A stretch of DNA of 64,000 nucleotides from Woeseiaceae bacterium (GTDB lineage Bacteria; Pseudomonadota; Gammaproteobacteria; Steroidobacterales; Woeseiaceae): positions 186,001-250,000 of the forward strand of contig JANQPG010000102.1 in NCBI GenBank assembly GCA_028289545.1, written 5' to 3'. Made by a program: the position numbers and the translations under genes. Under the pieces are notes generated by a model. The model was not told the DNA's origin. It searched no databases and saw nothing but the letters and a program-made list of their open reading frames with translations. Shown piece by piece: positions 49,930-57,428 of this stretch (its first letter is position 1; the number at the start of each line of letters is the position of its first letter).

Positions 49930-52280
49930 AACGAGTCGCCACCATCGTCGCGATATTTGCCGCAGCCGCGGTGATCGCCGCCTTCACGCTGGTGTATGCA
50001 TCGCTCACGGGCCCGGGCATCGAGCGGGGCACCGACGGCATTCGCGACACGGTGACCATCCGTTTCGACGACGTCCTGCGCCCATACGTCGAGGCCACGA
50101 ATCTCGACGACGCACTGTTTGCCGAGGGCTGGCTGCACGCACGCTACCGGCTCTGGCAGATGGAACTCCTGCGCCGCGCCGGCCGGGGACGCCTGGCCGA
50201 GGGGCTGGGCGCGGCGCTGCTCGAAACCGACAGGGGGCTCTGGAAAGCCGGCGTACCGCAGCTCGCAGCGCGGCTCAACGCTTCGGCGGACACCGCAACC
50301 CTCGAGTCCGTGGATGCCTACGTCGCCGGGATAAACCTGGGTATCGACAGCTACCGTGTACGACCGCCCGAGTTCCTCGTGACCAACATCGAGCCGGCAC
50401 CCTGGAGCCGTATCGACGTGTTTGCGGTGGCGGCGATGATCGCGTTCGATTCGGCCAACAACATGGATAATGAATTGCTACGGCTGTCGCTGGCTGCCAG
50501 CGTCGACGGCGAGCGATTCCGGGTTTTTCTGCCCGATGAGACAGAGCTGACGCGCGATCCCGACGTTCCCCCGGGCCTGGACAGACCGAGCAGCCTGGTC
50601 GCCAGCGTCTTCGCTGACGCGCTCGACCCGGCCGGGCAGCGGCCTTTACCCAACGCGTCGCTGGGCAGCAGCGGCTGGGCCGTCAAACCGTCACGCTCGG
50701 CCTCGGGCAACGCCCTGTTTGCGTTCGATTCGCACGATGCGCTCTCCCTGCCCAACCTGTTCTACGAGGTGCACCTGTTCTATGGCCCGGGTAAAAGCAT
50801 TCGCGGCTGGTCGCTGCCGGGCTTGCCGGGCGTGATCAACGGCTACAACGAACGGCTCGCGTGGGGCATGACAAACATTGGCGATACCCAGGATCTCTAC
50901 ATTGAAACGCGCCATCCCGAAGACCCGCTGCAATTCCGCCGCGACGGCGAATGGTATCGGGCCCGCACGGAGACGATCACCATCCCGGTCAAAGGCCGCG
51001 AGCAAGACGAGACGCTGACGATCGTACACACCGCCAACGGTCCGCTGATCAACGACGATCCGCCCTTGGCGTTGCGCTGGACGGGCCACGATGTCGACGG
51101 GCGCGGCCTCGACACATTGCTGGCGATGAACACGGCCGGGAACTGGGACGAGTTCGAACGGGCCGTCAGCCGTCACGCGGCGCCGTCGGCCAACATTACT
51201 TATGCGGACATGGACGGACGCGTGGCTTTCAGGACAATTGGACTGCTACCGGTCCGCAGTACGGGCATTGGGCTCGTTCCGCAGCCCGGCGACGCGTCGG
51301 AGAGCGCGTGGCAAGGCTATGTTCAGCAGCAGGACCTGCCGCAGCGCGTCGACCCCGCGCAAGGCTATGTCGCCGCGGCCAATGCGCGCGTCGAGAGCGG
51401 CGGGCCGCTGATTTCGGCCGACAATGCGCCGGGATACCGAATCCGCCGGCTGCATGCCGTGCTGTCATCGCGTAGTGACTTCACGCTGGCGGACATGCAG
51501 GCGCTGCAACTCGACGCATTCAACGAACAGGCGGCCCTGCTGCTGCCGCACATGCTTGACGCTATCGCAGACACGGATGACGGAACCCTTGCAGAGTCGC
51601 TGGCGTTGCTTCGCGCGTGGTCGGACTATCCCGTCAACACCGCCGATTCGGCCGGCGCGTTGATCTGGGAACACTGGTATCCGGCGCTCGCCCAGGCCGT
51701 GTTCGGCGCTGCGCTCGATGACGCTCTGCTCGCCCGCCTGCTCAGCCGCGCTTACTTACTAAACCACGCTCTCGACCGGCTCATCGTCGACGACCGGGAT
51801 TCCCCCTGGTGGCAGGACCGCCGCGAGGAACTGCTCACCGAATCGTTGCGGTCCGCGGTGACTGCACTTGCCGAATCGAACGGCAGCAATCCCGCCGCCT
51901 GGCGCTGGGACAGCGCGCACTCTGTGAGCTTCCGACACGAACTGCACGGTGCAATCCCCGGAATCGATCGCTGGCTCAGCCGTGGGCCGTACGCGTGGGG
52001 CGGCGGCAACGCGGTCCTCATGCGCGCGCGCTATCGCTACGACCGGCCGTTCGAAGGCCGTGCCGGCGCTACCGTGCGCGTCGTGGTGGAGATGGGCGAG
52101 ACGATGAACGTGCAGGCGATCATCCCGGGCGGCCAGCACGGCCATCCGTCGAGCAGTCACTACGCCGACCAGTTACCGGACTGGCTGGACGGTGAACTGC
52201 ACAACATTCCCGAATCGCCCGACGGCGTGTCCGGAGACGTGACTATCCTCAGTCCGCTGCGACGGCCCGAGCCTCGCTGA
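49926..52280 (+). CDS. Penicillin-acylase-family N-terminal nucleophile hydrolase
   Basis: A 784-residue precursor with an N-terminal membrane segment (VATIVAIFAAAAVIAAFTLVYA), alpha-chain domain (LFAEGWLHARYRLWQMELLR), a spacer, and the autocleavage site LGSSGWAV, where S248 would become the beta-chain N-terminal nucleophile. Later family motifs are NLFYEVHL and GVINGYNERLAWGMTNI. The family cleaves N-acyl amides such as penicillins, acyl-homoserine lactones or N-acyl amino acids, in the periplasm. Start is GTG overlapping the previous stop (GTGA). Its 3' end overlaps the convergent aconitase X gene by 32 bp. Confidence 0.92.
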   Translation: MKRVATIVAIFAAAAVIAAFTLVYASLTGPGIERGTDGIRDTVTIRFDDVLRPYVEATNLDDALFAEGWLHARYRLWQMELLRRAGRGRLAEGLGAALLETDRGLWKAGVPQLAARLNASADTATLESVDAYVAGINLGIDSYRVRPPEFLVTNIEPAPWSRIDVFAVAAMIAFDSANNMDNELLRLSLAASVDGERFRVFLPDETELTRDPDVPPGLDRPSSLVASVFADALDPAGQRPLPNASLGSSGWAVKPSRSASGNALFAFDSHDALSLPNLFYEVHLFYGPGKSIRGWSLPGLPGVINGYNERLAWGMTNIGDTQDLYIETRHPEDPLQFRRDGEWYRARTETITIPVKGREQDETLTIVHTANGPLINDDPPLALRWTGHDVDGRGLDTLLAMNTAGNWDEFERAVSRHAAPSANITYADMDGRVAFRTIGLLPVRSTGIGLVPQPGDASESAWQGYVQQQDLPQRVDPAQGYVAAANARVESGGPLISADNAPGYRIRRLHAVLSSRSDFTLADMQALQLDAFNEQAALLLPHMLDAIADTDDGTLAESLALLRAWSDYPVNTADSAGALIWEHWYPALAQAVFGAALDDALLARLLSRAYLLNHALDRLIVDDRDSPWWQDRREELLTESLRSAVTALAESNGSNPAAWRWDSAHSVSFRHELHGAIPGIDRWLSRGPYAWGGGNAVLMRARYRYDRPFEGRAGATVRVVVEMGETMNVQAIIPGGQHGHPSSSHYADQLPDWLDGELHNIPESPDGVSGDVTILSPLRRPEPR

Positions 52281-52725
52281 CGGCAAAACGGATCTCGCCA
52301 CGCCCCCCATCGACGATCACCTCGGTGCCGTCCCGGATCAGGTCGTAGATATCGTCCCCGGCATACTCGACAACGGGGATCTTCTTGCCGAACCAGACAT
52401 CCGACAGCACTACGCCGGAAATCAACAGCGAGTCGTTGCGCTGAACGATCAGTGCCGCGGGGCCGCGCTCCAAGCTGACGAGATCGAGCAGGACCAGCCC
52501 CGTATGCGTCGAGCCAATGCAGGAAGGGAACACGAGCACCTTGTCCCGGATGTTCTGCCGGAACAGCTCATGGTGCGCGTCGCGAATCTCAGCCCGCTTG
52601 CTGGGCACCATGTTCGGCACCTTGCACATAGCGGCCGTGAAGTTGATGGGCTGGCGTGTCACTAAAGCCGGGCCGCTGGCGTTGCCGCCGATGACAACTT
52701 TGCACTTGAGCGTCGTCTCGCTCAT
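52249..52725 (-). CDS. Aconitase X swivel-domain subunit
   Basis: A 158-residue protein of the aconitase-X small domain family (formerly DUF126): VVIGGNASGPALVT, then VLVFPSCIGSTHTGLVLLDL and a GTEVIVDGGRGEI end. It forms the second half of the aconitase X dehydratase with the next upstream gene. The ATG at 52725 overlaps the large subunit stop (ATGA). Its 3' end runs 32 bp into the penicillin-acylase gene from the opposite strand. Confidence 0.9.
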   Translation of the reverse strand: MSETTLKCKVVIGGNASGPALVTRQPINFTAAMCKVPNMVPSKRAEIRDAHHELFRQNIRDKVLVFPSCIGSTHTGLVLLDLVSLERGPAALIVQRNDSLLISGVVLSDVWFGKKIPVVEYAGDDIYDLIRDGTEVIVDGGRGEIRFAVSEARAVAAD

Positions 52726-53906
52726 GAATCCAGCACGCCGGCGGCGTCGAGCACTTGTTCGAGACTGCCGTAGCGGGTTCCTTCGAGGTAGTAGTAGAGC
52801 TTGCCAGAAGGTGTCAGCACGTCTTTCTTGCCGATACCGATACGGAGCGACAGTCCCGCCAGCGGGCAGTGCCGGTACACTTCGACACCGGCGTTGAGCA
52901 CTTCCTGGTAGAGCGGCAGCTTCGAGAACGCCATTGCCGCCTCGGGCATCAGGTGAAACGACACCGGTTTGGCGATTTTCTTGCCGACGAAGTGTTTGCT
53001 GATCTCGACCGTCTCCTCGAGCGTCATCTGCGGGCAGCCGATCGCAATCATTGCCGAATCGTGCTGCTCCCGTTTGTCGGCGCGAATGCTTTCGAGGTCG
53101 TCTTGTGTAATCGTCACGACCTCCTCGGGCTCTCCGCCGCCGAAGGCCGTGTCCAGATCGGGCGCTTCGGGCGTGAGACCCTCGACGCCGAACATCGTTA
53201 CGCCACCCGAGGATGCCATTGCGGCGCCCATGTTCTTGAGCTCGGACCACGTGAACGGGTAATGCGTAAGTATCGGGTTACGGTCAACGGCGATACGGCC
53301 GATCAAAAAGCCGAGCGCCGGCGCGTCCATCTCGTCGATATCGAGCTTGACCAGCAGCTGCCCCTTGCGGTTTTCGTCGAGCAGATAGCCGAATTCGGGC
53401 GTAAGTCCGGTGACAGCCTGGCAGATATCCACCATGATCGAGTTGCGGTTGCTGCGCGCGCCGATGACCGAGTTGGCGAAGATGATGGCGGAGGATTCCG
53501 CCCAGCCAAGAACGTCGCCGTATTCAGGCACGTTGACGTCGCGGTAGCACACGCACGAGTAGTTGGGCGTAATACCGAGCGCTTCGAGCTGCGCTTCGTG
53601 CCATTTCTGGCTCTTGAAGATGAGGCGGTTGTGTAGCTTGTAGTCGTATCCCGGGCGCGGGTTGAGCGTCGTCGGCACCTTGACCGTGACCCTGGCGTCG
53701 ACGAGTTGCCTGACGATTTCGTAGTACGCGGTATAGAAGAAGATCTTGAAGCTGCCCGTCAGGTGTGCGCTCTTGATCGGCACCAGCCGCGGTGCGGAGA
53801 ACGCGCTGCCGTATTGCACGAGCGTCTGCATGCAGCGCGCCATGACGTCGCCTTCGCTGCCGTCGAGGATAGCCTGTTGTTCCGCGGTAAGCTGCATGGC
53901 CGTCAT
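52722..53906 (-). CDS. Aconitase X catalytic subunit
   Basis: A 394-residue large subunit of aconitase X. Cluster-binding and active-site candidate Cys lie in NYSCVCY, IAIGCPQMTLEE and YRHCPLAGLS, with SSAIIFANSVIGARSNRN as the family signature. Characterised aconitase X enzymes are cis-3-hydroxy-L-proline dehydratase in bacteria and mevalonate-5-phosphate dehydratase in archaea; the first type fits a bacterium better. The split into two genes is one of the known forms. It overlaps the ThDP gene by 4 bp. Confidence 0.92.
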   Translation of the reverse strand: MTAMQLTAEQQAILDGSEGDVMARCMQTLVQYGSAFSAPRLVPIKSAHLTGSFKIFFYTAYYEIVRQLVDARVTVKVPTTLNPRPGYDYKLHNRLIFKSQKWHEAQLEALGITPNYSCVCYRDVNVPEYGDVLGWAESSAIIFANSVIGARSNRNSIMVDICQAVTGLTPEFGYLLDENRKGQLLVKLDIDEMDAPALGFLIGRIAVDRNPILTHYPFTWSELKNMGAAMASSGGVTMFGVEGLTPEAPDLDTAFGGGEPEEVVTITQDDLESIRADKREQHDSAMIAIGCPQMTLEETVEISKHFVGKKIAKPVSFHLMPEAAMAFSKLPLYQEVLNAGVEVYRHCPLAGLSLRIGIGKKDVLTPSGKLYYYLEGTRYGSLEQVLDAAGVLDS

Positions 53907-55642
53907 CCCTCGCTGCCCCGGAGCCGGCGTACCAGCGCGCGGCCGACAATGCGCAATTTGTTCCTCGTATCGAAGCGCTTGAGGTTCGTTTTTACGGTGC
54001 CGGTCGTAAACCGCGTCTTCTTCGAGTAGTCGATACGGACGTCGACGACAACCGGCCTGCCCGCCGCCATCATTGCCAGCGTCTTTGCGATACCTTGCCG
54101 CAGCGCGTCGTCATGGGGAATTGTGACGTGGCCGCAGCCGGTCGCCGCGGCAAACGCCTCGTAGTCGAGCGTACCGATCGACGTGCAGGTGCGGCGCTGG
54201 TACGGCATCGCCTGCGCCTGCGCAATCTGGGCGAGTTCGCCGTCGTTGAACACGAACCACGCCGTGCCGACGTCGTTTGACGCAGCCGTCACTGCCTCGA
54301 GCCCCGTCATGAGGAACGCGCCGTCACCGACAATCCCGACAACCTGCCTCTCGGGCTCAGCGAGCTTGCAGGCGATCGTGGCCGGCACACAATAGCCCAT
54401 GCTGTTGAAGTCGGTCGGCGACAGGTACAGGCCGCCTTCAGCAATGGTCAAAAGTTCAGCGGTCAGGAAGGTGTGGTTGCCGTCGTCAGCAACCACAATC
54501 GCGTTGTTTTCGAGCTGCGCGCGGAGTTCGTCAAAGAAGCGGCAAGGATTGACGCGGCCAGCAGAATCGTGTGCATGCCACTCATCCCTGTAACTCTGTT
54601 TGTCTTTCCGTATTTGCTCCTCGACGGGTCGGCCGCCGCGCGCCTTGCTGTTCGAGACCAGCGTATCGGCAAGCGCCGGCACCGCGTCGCGGGCATCGGC
54701 ATGGATGCCTACCGCCGCTTTGTAGTTGGCGCCAATGGCCTCGGCGTTGATGTCGATGTGTATGAGCTTCTCGGGAACCGCTACCCCGTAACTGCCGGTG
54801 CAGATCTCAGCGAAGCGTGTACCGATCGCGAGCATGACATCACAGTCGCGAAAGGCGTTTTGGGAAGCCGGAACCGCGGAGCGCCCAAACCCGAAACCGG
54901 CGTGCAGGGGATGGCTGCCAGGGAAAACGCTGAGCCCTTGCAAGGTTGTGGCGACGGGAGCGGCCAGGTGCTCGGCGATGCGAATCACTTCCGAGCTGAC
55001 GTCTCTGGCACCCCAACCGACAAACACGCCGGGCTGATCCGCCGATCGCAACAGCGCAACGGCGTCGTCGATGGCCTGTTCGTCGAGAGGCAGTGCGGTG
55101 GCTGGGGGCTCGTAATCCGGCATGCCTGAAACGTCGCCGGTCAGGAGCTGAAGATTGGCGGGCAGCTCGATGAAGACAGGGCCGGGTTCGCCGCCCGTTG
55201 CCGTGTTGTAGGCCTCGTAGACGGTCGGGATCGCGTCTTCGTAGTTTTCGATCCGGTACGTCGCCTTGGTCAGGGGTTTCAGCAGCGCCTGCTGATCGAC
55301 ATCGTGAAGCTGGTACGCCTTATCGAGGTCCGTGCGAATGCCGCCGGACACGATCAGCATCGGTATGCCGTCCAGAAACGCCTCGCCAATACCACTCATG
55401 GCGTGTGTGATACCCGCCGCAGGCACGACGGCGAGCACGCCGATCGTGTTGGTGCTGCGGCTGATGGCGTCCGCCATAAACGCGGCGCCACACTCGTGGG
55501 TGACGAGGACAGGCAGAATCTGCTCCGAGCCTCTCAGTTCGTCGTACAGCTCGATGTTGTGAACGCCGGGAATGCCAAACGTGTAGCGGACCCCGATCTG
55601 TTCGAGTGCGTGGCGGACCAGTGCAGCGGCCGTGGTCTTCAT
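53903..55642 (-). CDS. Thiamine-diphosphate enzyme, acetolactate-synthase-like
   Basis: A 579-residue ThDP enzyme. The N-terminal domain carries the catalytic Glu E50 in THECGAAFMADA, the middle domain is Rossmann-like, and the C-terminal domain binds ThDP-Mg (GDGAFLMTGLEAVTAASND and FNDGE). It is of the large acetolactate synthase/benzoylformate decarboxylase group; no small regulatory subunit is nearby, so a catabolic lyase or 2-keto acid decarboxylase is likely. The ATG at 55642 is chosen. It heads the operon with aconitase X. Confidence 0.9.
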   Translation of the reverse strand: MKTTAAALVRHALEQIGVRYTFGIPGVHNIELYDELRGSEQILPVLVTHECGAAFMADAISRSTNTIGVLAVVPAAGITHAMSGIGEAFLDGIPMLIVSGGIRTDLDKAYQLHDVDQQALLKPLTKATYRIENYEDAIPTVYEAYNTATGGEPGPVFIELPANLQLLTGDVSGMPDYEPPATALPLDEQAIDDAVALLRSADQPGVFVGWGARDVSSEVIRIAEHLAAPVATTLQGLSVFPGSHPLHAGFGFGRSAVPASQNAFRDCDVMLAIGTRFAEICTGSYGVAVPEKLIHIDINAEAIGANYKAAVGIHADARDAVPALADTLVSNSKARGGRPVEEQIRKDKQSYRDEWHAHDSAGRVNPCRFFDELRAQLENNAIVVADDGNHTFLTAELLTIAEGGLYLSPTDFNSMGYCVPATIACKLAEPERQVVGIVGDGAFLMTGLEAVTAASNDVGTAWFVFNDGELAQIAQAQAMPYQRRTCTSIGTLDYEAFAAATGCGHVTIPHDDALRQGIAKTLAMMAAGRPVVVDVRIDYSKKTRFTTGTVKTNLKRFDTRNKLRIVGRALVRRLRGSEG

Positions 55643-55673
55643 CGGCAATGACTATCCGTCGGCAATAGATTTT

Positions 55674-55688
55674 CTAATTGTACATTAG
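55674..55688. promoter_or_regulatory. Putative TetR-type operator upstream of ThDP/aconitase X operon
   Basis: CTAATTGTACATTAG matches CTAATAGTACAATAG at 46613-46627 in 13 of 15 positions and carries GTACAAT on the minus strand (55677-55683). It lies 32 bp before the ThDP gene start, suggesting shared control with the TonB receptor 3 arm. Confidence 0.5.
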
Positions 55689-55693
55689 TCCAA
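55685..55693. repeat. TTAGTCCAA element
   Basis: Nine bases of the TTAGTCCAAT motif, overlapping the right end of the putative TetR operator. Confidence 0.3.
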
Positions 55694-55760
55694 GAAAAGT
55701 GTCAGCTTGGGCTGCGGGCCCGAGGACGAAGGACGGCGATCGCGCCGGCATTGGGCGGGG

Positions 55761-56393
55761 CTAGCGAGTCTCCCGCGTCCCGTACCGGGCCAGGAAAGTT
55801 TCGACCGCTTCATCGACCACACGGTTGGCGTGCGCGTCGTCGACTTCAAAGCCGGCGATCAACATCCCCGGCCAAAACAGCAGGTCGTTGATCATTCCCA
55901 GAAACTGGCGCTTCGCGAGTTTGACGTCGTCAATGTGCAACGCACCGGCCTCAACCTCAGAAGCCAGGTAAGCGCGAAGTCTTTCGAGATAAGGGAGTTT
56001 CCCTACCTCGTACAGACGTTCGCCTAACTCCGGAAAGCGAGACACTTCGGCAATGATGACTCGAAACAGCGGCGCCGTATCGGAATCCCGCAGGAGCATC
56101 GCGTAGTGACGCCCGATCGCCGTCAGGCCCGCGCGTGGGTCGCCGGGCTCAGGTGCCGGTGGCCGATTGTCGTCGGGCCCGTTTTGCCAGAATCGCTCCA
56201 TGATCCCGCCGAACAGATCCGCCTTCGATCTGAAATGTTTGTAGACCGTCGCTGACGAGACGCCGGCTTCCCTGGCTACCGCTTCGATCGGCGTCCTGTC
56301 GTATCCGTTTTTCAGGAACAAGCGCAGCGCCGCGTCGAGCACCGCATCGCGCTTTTGTCTGGCCACACCCTGACGATACTCCTCGAGCGTCAT
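55761..56393 (-). CDS. TetR-family regulator
   Basis: A 210-residue repressor with a standard helix-turn-helix (DAALRLFLKNGYDRTPIEAV, then AGVSSATVYKHFRSK) and a TetR_C-like helical domain. It diverges from a secreted-protein gene, and a perfect palindrome lies over that gene's promoter. The ThDP operon begins 118 bp downstream on the same strand. Confidence 0.9.
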   Translation of the reverse strand: MTLEEYRQGVARQKRDAVLDAALRLFLKNGYDRTPIEAVAREAGVSSATVYKHFRSKADLFGGIMERFWQNGPDDNRPPAPEPGDPRAGLTAIGRHYAMLLRDSDTAPLFRVIIAEVSRFPELGERLYEVGKLPYLERLRAYLASEVEAGALHIDDVKLAKRQFLGMINDLLFWPGMLIAGFEVDDAHANRVVDEAVETFLARYGTRETR

Positions 56394-56450
56394 TGAACTT
56401 CCCCTTGTCGAGCCTCTTGATGAGCCACTTCGTAAAATGAGCGTCTCACC

Positions 56451-56478
56451 TTGACATACCGAGTGGCCTTCGTAAAAT
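56451..56478 (+). promoter_or_regulatory. Sigma-70-type promoter of the secreted-protein gene
   Basis: TTGACA (56451-56456) and TAAAAT (56473-56478) are separated by 16 bp, with the coding start 33 bp after the -10. This is the best promoter match I found in the window. Confidence 0.6.
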
Positions 56479-56493
56479 AAGACGAGTGTCTTA
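56478..56493. promoter_or_regulatory. Palindromic operator overlapping the promoter
   Basis: TAAGAC-GAGT-GTCTTA is a perfect 6-bp-arm palindrome starting at the last base of the -10. A related CGTAAAATGAG...CTCA element lies at 56431-56449. It is the likely binding site of the divergent TetR protein. Confidence 0.6.
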
Positions 56494-56510
56494 CTTTAGA
56501 GTAGATAACA

Positions 56511-57380
56511 ATGCCGAAAGCCCCGATACGACTGAGTTCCTTCATGGCCGTGCTCGGCATGGCGCTATCGAACGCCGCTGCCGCAGACAACCTTTCCAGC
56601 CTGTCGACAGACTTTGACAGCAGTGGGGACCTCGCCGCATGGGCTGAGCACGCGCCCGACGGATTCACGGCAAAATGGCGGACGCCCCGCATAGCGGACG
56701 GTAAGCTGATCCTCGAACCCTACTCGTCCGGCTGGTTTGAGGATAATCAGGCAGGCCATCTCTACCATCGGATCGATGGCGATTTCATTGTCACGACCCG
56801 GCTCGAGGTTGTTGGCACTGAGGCGGCCTTGCCGCAGACGCCGTTTTCGCTGGCGGGCCTTTTCATCCGCGCGCCGCGAACGCTATCCGCAGCGTCCTGG
56901 GTCCCCGGGCAGGAGAACTGGTTATTCTTCTCCGTAGGCACCGCGGTGCCAGCCGGCGAACCTCAATACGAAATCAAGACCACGACAAATTCGCTCTCCA
57001 CGCTAAAAATCCTCGCGGCGCAGGCTGGTCCGGTTGATCTTCGCATTGCTCGTCACGGCGAGCTCTTCACGCTGCTGCATCGGCCGGAGGGGACTGGATC
57101 CTGGAGAGTGCTCGATCAGATCATTCGTCCCGATCTGCCACAGGTGCTGAATGTCGGACTCACGGCTTACGCCGATTACGCGTCGGTCCAACCCATCTAT
57201 CCCGACTACCAGCAATACAACACGGAGGGCGCCGCGGACGAAAACGCGGATCTGCTGGCGTATTTCGACAGCTTCGCGATCCGGCGCCCAAAAACGGGCC
57301 GGCTGCCCATCGCTAACATTGATGCCCCCGATTTCCTCGAGGCGATCGAAGTGCGGCGAACAGATCTGCTGGCTGATTGA
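56511..57380 (+). CDS. Secreted concanavalin-like (DUF1349-type) protein
   Basis: A 289-residue protein with a signal peptide (FMAVLGMALSNAAAAD). The mature part is a beta-sandwich of the kind seen in DUF1349/LamG-like proteins: DFDSSGDLAAWAEH opening, YHRIDGDFIVTTRLEV, AGLFIRAP, and GLTAYADYAS. These domains bind carbohydrates or surfaces, and no catalytic residues are evident. It is controlled by its own strong promoter with an overlapping palindrome and is divergent from TetR. Confidence 0.75.
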   Translation: MPKAPIRLSSFMAVLGMALSNAAAADNLSSLSTDFDSSGDLAAWAEHAPDGFTAKWRTPRIADGKLILEPYSSGWFEDNQAGHLYHRIDGDFIVTTRLEVVGTEAALPQTPFSLAGLFIRAPRTLSAASWVPGQENWLFFSVGTAVPAGEPQYEIKTTTNSLSTLKILAAQAGPVDLRIARHGELFTLLHRPEGTGSWRVLDQIIRPDLPQVLNVGLTAYADYASVQPIYPDYQQYNTEGAADENADLLAYFDSFAIRRPKTGRLPIANIDAPDFLEAIEVRRTDLLAD

Positions 57381-57428
57381 TAACGGCGGATCGCAAATTG
57401 GCCGGCCGGGCAGCACCCGCGGTACGGT

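Noticed and set aside
49926..52280. A beta-lactam resistance gene
   Set aside because: Penicillin acylase is a fold family with broad N-acyl amide substrates; neighbours are catabolic enzymes and a TonB receptor, not resistance genes.
53903..55642. Biosynthetic acetolactate synthase for branched-chain amino acids
   Set aside because: No ilvN-type small subunit or ilvC follows; it is coupled to aconitase X, which points to catabolism.
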